Positions 7,915 through 16,454 of a DNA stretch of 64,000 nt are shown here, piece after piece (the first letter of the stretch is position 1; every line of letters starts with the position of its first letter). The stretch is taken from positions 1 to 64,000 of the forward strand of contig NZ_AULZ01000009.1 of assembly GCF_000422545.1 (NCBI RefSeq), given 5' to 3'. This DNA comes from Desulfocurvibacter africanus subsp. africanus DSM 2603 (GTDB lineage: Bacteria; Desulfobacterota; Desulfovibrionia; Desulfovibrionales; Desulfovibrionaceae). The notes under the pieces were generated by a model that saw nothing but the letters and a program-made list of their open reading frames with translations, did no database searches and was not told where the DNA came from. The position numbers were made by a program, and so were the translations under genes.

Positions 7915-8301
7915 CTATTGTTCGGATGACAAAGGATGACCCGCCTTGGCCCAGGCGTCGATGCCCCCGCGCAGGATCTGTACGTTATTGAATCCACGCG
8001 CGCGCATCTGTCCGGCGATGCGCCGGCTGGTATCACAGTTCGGATGCTTGCAGTAGAGCACATACAAGGTGTTCTTGCTGTACCCGTCCAACCAGCTCAG
8101 ATTGTCGGGATCGACCCGTATCGCTCCCTCGATCATACTGGGCTCTGCTGCATAATCGCCCTTTTCCCGAACATCGAGGATAGTCACTTCACCAACCCTG
8201 TTGAACAGGACGCCCGCATCCATTTCCTGGATGTTCCGGGGATCGGTCATGGGCCGATTGATGGTTTCCCCGAATTCGCCTTCGTATTCCGTCTTGACCA
8301 T
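7915..8301 (-). CDS. Single-domain rhodanese
   Basis: 128 residues from the ATG at 8301, which has an AGGAGG site 5 bases upstream; longer upstream frames have no such signal and would cover the promoter. The fold markers are ILDVREKGDY (41-50) and the active-site loop YCKHPNCDTSRR, with catalytic Cys84 and a second Cys89. The loop is longer than the usual six residues. Rhodaneses move sulfane sulfur between thiols. It is monocistronic, with a TATAAT promoter and a palindrome just downstream of the -10, so it is probably regulated. Confidence 0.82.
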   Translation of the reverse strand: MVKTEYEGEFGETINRPMTDPRNIQEMDAGVLFNRVGEVTILDVREKGDYAAEPSMIEGAIRVDPDNLSWLDGYSKNTLYVLYCKHPNCDTSRRIAGQMRARGFNNVQILRGGIDAWAKAGHPLSSEQ

Positions 8302-8318
8302 GGCATCCTCCTGGCTTT

Positions 8319-8336
8319 GAGTGACTCGAATCACTC
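8319..8336. promoter_or_regulatory. Palindromic operator candidate of the rhodanese gene
   Basis: GAGTGA-CTCGAA-TCACTC is an 18-bp palindrome with one mismatched pair. It lies three bases downstream of the candidate -10 box, covering the expected transcription start, where a repressor would block initiation. The binding protein is unknown. Confidence 0.5.
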
Positions 8337-8338
8337 TC

Positions 8339-8369
8339 ATTATATCAGCCAAGGAGGTCCAAAAGTCAA
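8339..8369 (-). promoter_or_regulatory. Candidate promoter of the rhodanese gene
   Basis: Consensus -10 TATAAT (8344-8339) with TTGACT (8369-8364) upstream at a long 19-base spacing. The perfect -10 and its place 38 bases before the start codon support it; the spacing suggests activator dependence or weak basal activity. Confidence 0.5.
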
Positions 8370-8401
8370 AAAAGAAACGGCCGGACTGCTCCGCCCGGCC
8401 G
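8352..8401 (-). terminator. Rho-independent terminator of the 120-residue protein gene
   Basis: Stem CGGCCGG/CCGGCCG (8401-8395 with 8384-8378) followed on the minus strand by a T-rich tract including six T residues. It ends the 8424-8786 transcript and separates it from the rhodanese gene. Confidence 0.8.
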
Positions 8402-8423
8402 GTCCGCACAGGATGGCAGCAAA

Positions 8424-8786
8424 CTACTTGCAATCGTAGGCGGTCTTAAGCCAATCTTTGATTTCCGCGCTGGGTTCATGAATGCCGCGCAGACCGCCTA
8501 TGGAGCGCATGAACGGCTCTGCCAGCTCGGGCGGCAGCCGCTTCTCGCACAGGGCCGAGGAACCGTAATTATTCATTTTGGTCAGCACCACCTTGGGCTC
8601 CTCCCAAGTGTCCACCACAAAATAGATGGAATACTCGCCACTCATGGTCACCGGCCGGCGCAGGACGTCCATGAAATTGTTGTTGCCCCACTCGAGGTAC
8701 ATGGTCACCGCGTCTTCATGGATGAGGTCCCAGTCCACTTCGTTTATCCACGGCTTGCAATCGCTTGTTATCGGCTCTTTGGACAT
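8424..8786 (-). CDS. Hypothetical protein, 120 residues
   Basis: A soluble, acidic protein with no signal peptide or membrane segment. It is rich in Trp (including WINEVDWD and YLEWGNNNF) with two Cys. A good site (AAGGAGC) precedes the ATG and a strong terminator follows, so it is a genuine single-gene unit. I do not recognise a family; composition suggests a compact alpha/beta protein. It neighbours the rhodanese gene but is separated from it by the terminator. Confidence 0.65.
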   Translation of the reverse strand: MSKEPITSDCKPWINEVDWDLIHEDAVTMYLEWGNNNFMDVLRRPVTMSGEYSIYFVVDTWEEPKVVLTKMNNYGSSALCEKRLPPELAEPFMRSIGGLRGIHEPSAEIKDWLKTAYDCK

Positions 8787-9057
8787 TTGTAGCTCCTTGC
8801 CGCCGGAGGCGGCGCTCCGGCTTGGCTGAGCCGGGGTTGGAGAGTAGTTCGTTGGTCATGTACCACTGATAATACTTCAAGACATGGATGCAATACAAGA
8901 GCTTATGCTTTGGAAGTGAGGCCCTGAGCGGACCTGTCTGTCCGCATGCCCCGCACATGACACTCTCGCCTGCGGCCCGGCCTTCGCAAAAAATAATGCT
9001 CGCCGTGGAAAAGGCAAAAGCCGCCCCAGGCTGGAGAAAAAAACGATTTTAGCAGTT
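8787..9057. other. Intergenic region upstream of the 120-residue protein gene
   Basis: Contains a GCCGCCGGAGGCGGC hairpin near 8800-8814 just before the gene, in its 5' leader, and short open frames with no support. No convincing promoter is visible. Confidence 0.35.
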
Positions 9058-9172
9058 TAGAGCAATTTGCGTTTGAACTGAGAGAGGGCGCTGCCCTCTC
9101 TCAGACTCTCTCCCGGCAGGGAGCGGCGCTCCCTGCACCCCCATTTTTCATTTTATTTGCAAGGTGCTGTAA
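9058..9172. repeat. Relative of the 128-bp repeat, variant interior (E)
   Basis: Starts TAGAGCAATTTGCGTTTGAA, like the terminal repeat of the 128-bp family, and ends in a diverged AAGGTGCTGTA. The interior is different: paired blocks such as GAGAGAGGGCG/CTGCCCTCTCTC and GGCAGGGAGC/GCTCCCTGC. It lies just beyond the 3' end of the type I secretion operon. Confidence 0.55.
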
Positions 9173-9213
9173 AGACTTTTGTGATGCAGTAAGGCTAGAC
9201 ACGTCGCCCAAAA

Positions 9214-10509
9214 TCATCGTTCCTGCAACGCGCTGCCCAGAGAGTCGAGAAAAGGGTCGAACAGATATTGCAGCACTGTGCGCTGGCCCGTGTGGATGTA
9301 GGCTACCACACGCATGCCCGGATAGAGAGCGTAGCGGCCGCCGCTGCCCTCGAAGCTATCCCGTTCCGTCACGATGTGCACGTTGTAGAAGGCCTGTCCG
9401 TCCTGGCTGACGAAGCTGTCCGGGCTGACCGTGGCCACGCGACCCCGTATACTGCCGAAGCGGCGCGCATCCATGGATGCGAGCTTGATGACCGCTGTCT
9501 GGCCTTCGTGCACATAGCCGACATCACTCACGGGCAGCTTGGCCTCCACGAGCAGTTGGCCGCCGACCGGAACGATATCCGCAACAGCCATGCCCGGCGT
9601 GACCACACCGCCCACGGTGGTCACGTGCAGCGCCTTGACCGTACCGCGCACGGGCGAGCGGAGCGTCGTGCGCTCCAGGCTGTCGGCCACGCGGCGCATG
9701 CGCTGGTTCAGTTCGTCGAGTTCGCCACTGGCGTCCTTGAGCTTGCCCTGAGCCTCCTCCTGGAATGCATGCCGCAGGCGGCGGGCATCCTCGCGGGCCT
9801 GGCTCAAGGCTGACTCGGCGCGCGACAAGGCCGCTTGCTCTTCCTCGACCGCACTCGCCAGCTTGTTCTGTTCCTTGAGGTAGGACAGGTGTTCGTAGCG
9901 GGTGGTGAGATTATCCTTGAGCAGCTCCTCGCTCAGGGATACCTGCTCGTTGGACAGTTCCAGGTTCTGGCGCAGGCTGCGCAACTTGGCCTGGCTCTCG
10001 GCCACATCCTGCACACGCTGCTTGATCCGGTCATCCAGGGATGCCGCCTCGCTCGCCAGGCGGGTCATACGTGTCGCGAACATGTCACGGGCCTGGGCTA
10101 CCAGGTCGGGACACAGCGTGCTGAGTCCTTGGTCGAACTGCGGCGCAGCCAAGCCCTGGACCTCGGCCTCCAGTCGGGCCATGTCCACGCGCAAGGCGTT
10201 CATGCGCACCTGGAGCTCTTCGACTCCCGAGTCGCTGGTCGTGGATTCGAGGACCACGATAGGCTGACCTTGTTCCACCGTGGCACCTTCGGCCACCAGG
10301 ATTTCGCGCACAATGCCGCCTTCAAGGTGCTGCACGGCCTTGACCTTGCCGCGCGGTACGATCTCGCCGCCGGCCGTGCTGACGATGTCGAGCTGGGCCA
10401 CGGCGGCCCAGACGAGCAGCACCAGGAGCAATACCCCGAGCAGCCGGGACAGCCTCCGCGCGCCCTGGGATTCTGCCAGACGTTCGATGGCGGTTTCGCG
10501 CGTATCCAT
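9214..10509 (-). CDS. Type I secretion membrane fusion protein, HlyD family
   Basis: 431 residues from the ATG at 10509, which follows the ABC gene stop after four bases; a longer frame to 10551 would overlap that gene. Near residues 20-45 is one transmembrane helix, then a lipoyl-like half (VQHLEGGIVREILV), a long coiled coil (about 110-265) and the second beta-barrel/lipoyl half (TLRSPVRGTVKALHVTTVGGVVTPG). This is the PrtE/LapC-type adaptor that joins the inner-membrane ABC exporter to the TolC channel. It is the last gene of the operon tolC-RTX-ABC-HlyD. Confidence 0.9.
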   Translation of the reverse strand: MDTRETAIERLAESQGARRLSRLLGVLLLVLLVWAAVAQLDIVSTAGGEIVPRGKVKAVQHLEGGIVREILVAEGATVEQGQPIVVLESTTSDSGVEELQVRMNALRVDMARLEAEVQGLAAPQFDQGLSTLCPDLVAQARDMFATRMTRLASEAASLDDRIKQRVQDVAESQAKLRSLRQNLELSNEQVSLSEELLKDNLTTRYEHLSYLKEQNKLASAVEEEQAALSRAESALSQAREDARRLRHAFQEEAQGKLKDASGELDELNQRMRRVADSLERTTLRSPVRGTVKALHVTTVGGVVTPGMAVADIVPVGGQLLVEAKLPVSDVGYVHEGQTAVIKLASMDARRFGSIRGRVATVSPDSFVSQDGQAFYNVHIVTERDSFEGSGGRYALYPGMRVVAYIHTGQRTVLQYLFDPFLDSLGSALQER

Positions 10510-10513
10510 ATGT

Positions 10514-12196
10514 TCAGGCCCCGGCCAAGGCGGTTCTGGCGCTTGTCGCATCGAGGACTTTCATGGAGGGTGTGGGCTTCACGCCCAGGTCCACATGGAT
10601 ATGCGCGCCATGGACCATGGTCGAGTCGTGGGCCAGGATGACCACCGTCACACCGCGCTGGGAAAAGTCCATAAGCGCCCTGGCCACGGCCGTCCTGCCC
10701 TCGGCATCCAGGCCGTCGCCCGGCTCGTCGAACACGGCCAGTTTGCCGTCCACGGCCAGTGCCCGGGCCAGGGCGATACGCCGGCGGATGCCCTCGGAGA
10801 GCTGCCTGCCGCCAGCCGTTACCCGTGTGTCCAGCCCTTCGGGCTGACTGTCCAGCCAGCGCTTGAGATCGGCCAGCTCCAGGATGGAAGCCAGACGCTC
10901 CTCGTCGAGCCCGGGATTGGGCATGAGGATGTTCTGGCGGATGGTCGCGTTGAGGAGTTGCGGGTCCTGCGGGAAGTAGATGATCTGCGAGCGCCACCAG
11001 GCCGGCGCGATCTGGCGCATGTCCACGCCGTCAACGAAGACCTGCCCGCGCGACGGCTCCAACAAGCCGCACAGGATGCGGGCGAGCGTGGTCTTGCCCG
11101 CGCCGTTGTGACCAGAGACGAGCAGCGCCCTGCCCGCCGGTACGCGCAGGGATAGGGATTCGAAGAGCGGGCCCGGATCGCCCGGGTACATGAAGGCCAA
11201 ATCCTTGAACTCGATGGCCCCGCGGTACTCCCTGATGGCTGTTCCAGCGTCAGCCTCGCGGGGCAGGCGCGTCAGGTCCGTCAGATCGCGCAGGGCTTCA
11301 TCCGCCCTGGCGAGCTGCGCCCTAGCCCCAAGGAATCCTGAAACGGACTGGAAGGCGCTCGCGCCAAGCATGGATGCGCCGAACAGCCCGCCAATGCTCA
11401 GCTTGCCCATGACCACCAGCTTGGCGCCGACCGCGAAGAGCAGAACCCGCAGCAGGATGGAGATGACCTGCTGGAGGTTCTGGTACTGTCCTCTGCTCCC
11501 GCCGAGCTTGAGGCGCAAGGCTAGCATGCGCTCCAGCTGCTCGTGCCAGACCTGGCGCAGGAACGGCAGCGCCCGGAAGGCGCGCACTGTCTCTGCGCTG
11601 TCCACTGCCGACAGAGCCAGGCCGCGATGCGCGGCGGATATTTCGGCCAGCTCCCGGCCGGCAGACCCGGCCGACTGCATGGAGGAGAAGCTAATGCCAA
11701 ATGCCGCAGCCAGAGCCAGCAGCACGATCATGGCCAGGGCCGGATGGAGAAGCCAGGTGGCCAGGATGAACAGGAGACAGAACGGGACATCGAGCACGGC
11801 CGCGATGCTCGTGGGCGCCATGGCCGCCTCCACGGTCTGCAGGTTGTTCAGAATTTCCTGCCTCTTGACCGGCGGAATGCGGGAAAGCGGCAGGCTGCGG
11901 GCCGTGGCGAGTATGTCGAGGGTGCGGGAGGCCAACCGGTAGTCGGGCACCGCGCTCACGGCAACAGCCAGCTTTTCCCTCGCCTGGCGGAAGAAGAACA
12001 TGAGCGCCAGGGCCAGAAGCATGCCGGCCGTGAGGGTGTACAGGGTGCCGTCGAAGCCGAAGGTAACGTAACGGTTGAGGATCTGGATGGTGAAAAGGGG
12101 GGAGGCGAAGGCAAGAATGTTGATGAACAGCGAGGCTGCTAGCAACTCTGCCGCCAGCTTCGGTCTCGCCGCACAACGATTTAAAAGTTCCTTCAC
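10514..12196 (-). CDS. Type I secretion ABC transporter (PrtD/LapB-like)
   Basis: 560 residues: a membrane domain (about 15-285) and an ATPase domain with Walker A GHNGAGKT (362-369), signature LSEG (466-469, instead of LSGG) and Walker B LAVFDEP (487-493). There is no N-terminal C39 peptidase, so the substrate is exported through an uncleaved C-terminal signal. The second signature Gly is replaced by Glu, a form seen in this transporter group. The gene starts 16 bases after the RTX gene stop, which is its likely substrate. Confidence 0.92.
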   Translation of the reverse strand: MKELLNRCAARPKLAAELLAASLFINILAFASPLFTIQILNRYVTFGFDGTLYTLTAGMLLALALMFFFRQAREKLAVAVSAVPDYRLASRTLDILATARSLPLSRIPPVKRQEILNNLQTVEAAMAPTSIAAVLDVPFCLLFILATWLLHPALAMIVLLALAAAFGISFSSMQSAGSAGRELAEISAAHRGLALSAVDSAETVRAFRALPFLRQVWHEQLERMLALRLKLGGSRGQYQNLQQVISILLRVLLFAVGAKLVVMGKLSIGGLFGASMLGASAFQSVSGFLGARAQLARADEALRDLTDLTRLPREADAGTAIREYRGAIEFKDLAFMYPGDPGPLFESLSLRVPAGRALLVSGHNGAGKTTLARILCGLLEPSRGQVFVDGVDMRQIAPAWWRSQIIYFPQDPQLLNATIRQNILMPNPGLDEERLASILELADLKRWLDSQPEGLDTRVTAGGRQLSEGIRRRIALARALAVDGKLAVFDEPGDGLDAEGRTAVARALMDFSQRGVTVVILAHDSTMVHGAHIHVDLGVKPTPSMKVLDATSARTALAGA

Positions 12197-12212
12197 GGCT
12201 AATATCGCAACG

Positions 12213-14423
12213 CTAGGTCATAGGAGTCACGGCGAAATCCTGATCCGTCAAAACCGTATCACTGCCTTCAATGGTTGCCAGAATGTAGTATCCAGGATCA
12301 TCTCCATTCTCATCGTAGATCAGACGACAACAGTCATTAACATCATCGCGATCAACAATCAGGCAAGCTTCGCCATCGGACCAGGATGAGTATGCGCCTT
12401 GGACGTCCGTAGCGTTATTGCCATTGTACAAGCCATCGATGTTAATAAAGTTTGTATTGTATGAAACCACCATCCCAAGCTGAGAGTACTGACTTGAATC
12501 AAGGAGAATCTTGTCTTCAATTGGCGTAAAGTCTTTTATGATATCCCCATGCTCTCCAGAAACGGAAACATTTGTTCCAACGCTGAAGCCGTCTTCCATA
12601 TTGTCGAAATAAAAAGTATCCGCTCCAGCATTGCCATAAAGGGTATCAACACTTTCACCGCCGTTTATAAAGTCGTTTCCTGCCCCTCCCGATATGGTAT
12701 CAGACCCGCCCAAGCCATACAGGGTGTTGCCTAACGAATCACCACATATTTCGTCGCCATATTCTGAGCCTTCAACGTTCTCAACACCCAAGAACTGGTC
12801 TGTATCCTCAGATGAGGTATCGAGTGAGCAAGCTCCATTAACCAAGTCAATGGACATTCCCTGAAAAGAACAACTATAGTACGATTGATAACTAACCCAA
12901 TCGTTGCCACTGCCTCCGAGAATAACATCACTCCCAAAGCCGCCATCTATAGTATCGTTCCCTTGACCGCCATCGAGTATGTCATCTCCTGCATTCCCGA
13001 TTATACTGTCATCACCAGCAAGGCCTTTCAAATGATTGTTGTGATCGTTACCATAAATAGCATCAGAGAATATTGAGCCTTCTACATTTGCGATGCTGGC
13101 AAGATCATCATATTCGCTATGAGGTTCATTAAGCAGATTTCCATTGCTTTCGTAAACAGGATACTCTCTAACTCCATAGCTGTCATCCCCTTCGTCGTCC
13201 AAATATACAACTACACCTTTATTTTGGAATGTATCTCGTACCGAAGCGTAACTTACCCAGTTATTACCAGCGCCACCGTCTATGGAATTGTCTCCACGGC
13301 CACCATCAAGAACGTCATCACCCGCACCGCCATAGAGAACATCGTTACCCTCGCCTCCCTGCAGAGTATCGTTACTCCCCAGCCCCCACAGACTATCATC
13401 TCCGGCCAGACCCTGGATGAAGTCAGGATATTCGGTGCCCTCAATTGAATTGTTACCGCCGTCGCCTATCAAAATTATCGGAAAAGTGATGCGTGGAATT
13501 ATCTCTATGACATCTCGTACAGGAGGATCCTCCTGCGGGGGATTCCAACCCCCGCCGTTACCACCTCCACCCTGAATGACCGGCTCCGGGAGAGGGTCGG
13601 AGATAATCCGCTGGATGTCCGGCGGAACTTCATCCTGTGCCTGCTGATCCTCGCCGTCACTGTCCTGGGTTCCATCGTCGGTCAGATCAGGGGAAAGATT
13701 GTCCCCGGAAGACGACTGATGTTCACTCTGCGGCTCGGGCGGCACCTGTTCCCGGAACTCGTGCAGGAGCGTGTCGACCAGACTCTCGCGCTCTTCAGGG
13801 CTGTGGGCCGATAGGTCGATAAAATCCAGCAACTCGTTCAGGCTGAAGGTGCGGATCATGCCTATGCCCGCGGAGGTCAGGTCGACCATCTGGTAGGAGT
13901 CCGCGATGACGCGCGTCTCTCCGTTGCTGAAGGTCACGAGCATGGTGTGGTAGCCCGAGGGCATGCCGTGCAGCGGAGAGTCCAGACCGCCGAGCGACGG
14001 GTTGGCGATGTTCTGCACGCCGTGCCTCTCGCCATCGGGACCGATCTGGTGGAAGGTCGTGGTGCCGCGGATGCCGATGGTGGCCAGGGGCGAGGAGAGA
14101 TTGAAGCCTTCGGGGTTCTGCTCGACGATCTTGCCCGTGACGGTCCTGAAGGAACCCTGGACCATGTTGAAGAGCAGCCCGGCCGCGCCTTTGTCGCCCT
14201 CGTAGACGTATTCGTCCAGTTCGATGCGGGAATTCTCGCCCTGGGAGAGGACCGTATTGTCCGTGAAGCGGATCTCGACCTTGCTCCCGTCAGCAGTGAC
14301 CACGGTTTCGTCTTCGCGGACCGTGCTGCCCTCGGCGAGCGGATGGCGGTGTCCGTCTGCTTCGGCAAAGACCTGACCGCTGATCTTGACGACAGTTCCT
14401 ATGGCGCTCTTGGCATCGCTCAT
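12213..14423 (-). CDS. FecR-domain RTX protein, type I secretion substrate
   Basis: 736 residues. Residues about 30-130 form a FecR-like domain (VRFT-type beta repeats and TIGIRGTTTF). After an acidic, Gln/Pro-rich linker (about 225-320) come three blocks of RTX nonapeptides of the GGxGxDxUx type, about 17 in all, such as GGEGNDVLYGGAGDDVLDGG, which bind calcium and fold outside the cell. A short C-terminal segment with FYFDNMEDG and DFTPIEDKILL is typical before the export signal. No Sec signal is present. The RTX half is clearly more AT-rich than the N-terminal half and flanking genes. It overlaps tolC by 4 bases (ATGA). Role unknown: adhesin, S-layer-like or enzyme-less surface protein. 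Confidence 0.88.
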   Translation of the reverse strand: MSDAKSAIGTVVKISGQVFAEADGHRHPLAEGSTVREDETVVTADGSKVEIRFTDNTVLSQGENSRIELDEYVYEGDKGAAGLLFNMVQGSFRTVTGKIVEQNPEGFNLSSPLATIGIRGTTTFHQIGPDGERHGVQNIANPSLGGLDSPLHGMPSGYHTMLVTFSNGETRVIADSYQMVDLTSAGIGMIRTFSLNELLDFIDLSAHSPEERESLVDTLLHEFREQVPPEPQSEHQSSSGDNLSPDLTDDGTQDSDGEDQQAQDEVPPDIQRIISDPLPEPVIQGGGGNGGGWNPPQEDPPVRDVIEIIPRITFPIILIGDGGNNSIEGTEYPDFIQGLAGDDSLWGLGSNDTLQGGEGNDVLYGGAGDDVLDGGRGDNSIDGGAGNNWVSYASVRDTFQNKGVVVYLDDEGDDSYGVREYPVYESNGNLLNEPHSEYDDLASIANVEGSIFSDAIYGNDHNNHLKGLAGDDSIIGNAGDDILDGGQGNDTIDGGFGSDVILGGSGNDWVSYQSYYSCSFQGMSIDLVNGACSLDTSSEDTDQFLGVENVEGSEYGDEICGDSLGNTLYGLGGSDTISGGAGNDFINGGESVDTLYGNAGADTFYFDNMEDGFSVGTNVSVSGEHGDIIKDFTPIEDKILLDSSQYSQLGMVVSYNTNFINIDGLYNGNNATDVQGAYSSWSDGEACLIVDRDDVNDCCRLIYDENGDDPGYYILATIEGSDTVLTDQDFAVTPMT

Positions 14424-15784
14424 GACATTCCTCCGCTGTGGAGGTTAAGGGCCTCGGGGGTCAGCCGCCCCATGGCGTACAGAAGCTCAAAGGCTGCCTT
14501 GACCGTTTCGGCGCGCGCTGCGGCCAAGCTGCTCTGGGCAATGATGTAGTCGACCTCGCCGCTGAGCACGTCCAGCAGAGAGCGTTTGCCCAAGCGACGT
14601 TCCTTGCGGGCGAGTTCAAGGAACTCAAAGAGGATGTCCACCTGGGTGGATAAGGATTCCACCCGTTTCTGGGCGGTCTCGAGGTTGCTCCAGGCTGTGC
14701 GGGCCTGCTGTTCCACCTGCCGGCGCAGGTCATCGAGCTCCCGTCGGGCTCGCACCCGCTCGGCCTCGGCAGCTTTCAGGGCCGCGCTGTCGGCTCCGCC
14801 GGAATAAAGTTCATAGCGCAGCTCGACCAGAGCCCGGGCCTCGGTCCTGACGCCGCTCACACTGTAGTCGTTCTCCTTGCGTGTCCCGTCGGAGACGAAA
14901 AAGAACGACGGGTAGTACCTGGAACGGGCCACTTCCACTCCGCCCTCGAAGGCCTGCACATTCTTCAGGGCTGCCAGGAGCCGGGGATTGTGCTCAAAGG
15001 CAAGTGCCACGGCATTGTCGACGCCGGTCGGCAGCAGGGCCTGGGGGATATCGGGCATGCTGAACTGCTGGAGCGTCCCGCTATCGGGCTCCTGCTGGAA
15101 CACGGCCTTGAAGTAGCTCAGGGCATTGCTGAGCTCGCCCTCTCCACCGATGCGCCTGGATATGGCCGCGGCAAGCTGGGACTTGGCTTGCAACACATCC
15201 GAGGACAGCCCGGCGCCACGCTGGACCAGAGCCTCCTCAATGCCGGTCTGCTGCTTGATGTTCTGCTCGCTGCGTCGGGCATACCCGAGCACGCTCAATG
15301 CGCGCAAGGTATCGACATAGGCTCGCACGCCGGCCAGCAGTACTTCCTGGCGCACCGCATCGAAGGCATGGCCGGCCTGGGAGTACCTGGCGTCGGCTTC
15401 ATCAATGGCCCCGCCAGTGTAGCCGAAATCATAGATGAGCTGCTGCAGGCGAAGGCTTTCCGTGTTCTTCAGCTCCGAGCTCTCGTTAACGTCGACGTCG
15501 CGAGCGCCCTCATCGGGCCTGTCGATGTACTCGTAGCCGCCGTCGGCGAGCAAGGCCAAGTGCGGATACCAGCCGGCCCAAGTCTGTCTGTACAGATGCC
15601 TGGAAGCTTCGACGCGCGCGGCTGCGGCAAGAATGCGATCGTGAGATGTGACGAGGGCAGGCAGATAGGACTGCAGGCTATAATCGTTACCAGCCTGGTC
15701 TTGTTGAGCCTGGATAGGTGCTGGTGTAGCGAAACCAAGCAGCAGCAAGAGCGGTATTACCCTGGACAAGGCTATGTGAATCAT
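14420..15784 (-). CDS. TolC-family outer membrane channel
   Basis: 454 residues from the ATG at 15784, which begins a clear signal peptide (MIHIALSRVIPLLLLLGFA) with cleavage near AQAQ; the longer frame to 15850 would bury it. Two homologous helical halves are visible, with the family pattern LQQLIYDFGYTGGAIDEA in the first and VELRYELYSGGADSAALKAAEAER in the second. It forms the outer-membrane exit duct of the type I system. First gene of the operon; a promoter candidate lies at 15969-15997. Confidence 0.9.
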   Translation of the reverse strand: MIHIALSRVIPLLLLLGFATPAPIQAQQDQAGNDYSLQSYLPALVTSHDRILAAAARVEASRHLYRQTWAGWYPHLALLADGGYEYIDRPDEGARDVDVNESSELKNTESLRLQQLIYDFGYTGGAIDEADARYSQAGHAFDAVRQEVLLAGVRAYVDTLRALSVLGYARRSEQNIKQQTGIEEALVQRGAGLSSDVLQAKSQLAAAISRRIGGEGELSNALSYFKAVFQQEPDSGTLQQFSMPDIPQALLPTGVDNAVALAFEHNPRLLAALKNVQAFEGGVEVARSRYYPSFFFVSDGTRKENDYSVSGVRTEARALVELRYELYSGGADSAALKAAEAERVRARRELDDLRRQVEQQARTAWSNLETAQKRVESLSTQVDILFEFLELARKERRLGKRSLLDVLSGEVDYIIAQSSLAAARAETVKAAFELLYAMGRLTPEALNLHSGGMS

Positions 15785-15968
15785 GGCCCTAGACTCCGGC
15801 TTTACGTGGTGCGGGGCTCTGCCGCACTGCCGCGACCGGTGGGGCGTCATACACGAGCTGCGTATGAGCGCACCCCTCCCCTCGTCGTCAGATGTGCCAA
15901 CGTCTTCCTGGCTGCTCCCACACGGGTGCCCCCTATCAGCAGGATGGCGAACTGAAATTATTCACAAA

Positions 15969-15997
15969 GATATATCCGAGCGTCTCCGCAGTGTAAA
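15969..15997 (-). promoter_or_regulatory. Candidate promoter of the type I secretion operon
   Basis: On the minus strand: TTTACA (15997-15992), 17-base spacer, TATATC (15974-15969), about 185 bases upstream of the tolC ATG in an AT-rich stretch. Good match in spacing; long leader. Confidence 0.45.
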
Positions 15998-16274
15998 GGA
16001 CTATCGATACTGCAAAAATTTTTTTGCGTTGCGATGTTGAAAGCCAGACATGTCTCAAAAACATATCTATTGCTGCATACGCTGTTCACGTTTCCTTGAA
16101 AGATTTTCCAAGGCCCTTGTGCACGACCAAAAACGGTCCACAGCGATCGATATCCAAAGCCGCTCCCAGATCTGCATGCCAGACGCTGCCAAATGCAGCG
16201 CATGCACGCGGCCATTCGATGCAACTGCGGGTGGTTGTTGTCCGAGGGGAAAAAATATACATACAAGTCACCCT
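15998..16274. other. Intergenic region, possible small Cys-rich frame
   Basis: AT-richer than the surroundings. A 75-codon plus-strand frame (16050-16277) has CCIRC, CSAC and GGCCPRG clusters reminiscent of zinc ribbons, but it lacks a clear ribosome binding site and runs into the repeat. It is not called as a gene. Confidence 0.35.
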
Positions 16275-16402
16275 TAAAGCAGATTGCTTTTAAGACGCCC
16301 GCTCCGGCGTTGACGGCGCAAGTGAATTGCGCCTACGCCTACGCGGCGGCAAGCCATGCCGACGCATGGCTTGCAGAGCATTTTCAAAAGCAAAATGCTC
16401 TA
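16275..16402 (+). repeat. 128-bp hairpin-rich repeat, copy B
   Basis: Nearly identical to copies C and D over the full length; its left terminus is mutated (TAAAGC instead of TAGAGC). It lies 52 bases upstream of the CHASE2 cyclase ATG, so its hairpins sit in or near that gene's promoter or leader. Confidence 0.85.
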
Positions 16403-16454
16403 AACGCGCCCGTGGCGCACCCTATATTACCCACAGGATGCGGGAGTCTTTGTC

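Noticed and set aside
9254-11155. Long plus-strand frames opposite the HlyD and ABC genes
   Set aside because: Mirror frames caused by GC-rich third codon positions; no start signals and no protein similarity.
12213-13500. RTX-coding repeats as a tandem DNA repeat or CRISPR
   Set aside because: The period is 27 bases but the units are diverged and stay in frame with GGxGxDxUx; this is protein repetition, not a DNA array.
16050-16277. 75-codon Cys-rich frame upstream of repeat B
   Set aside because: The Cys clusters are suggestive, but there is no Shine-Dalgarno and the frame runs into the mobile repeat; kept only as a remark.
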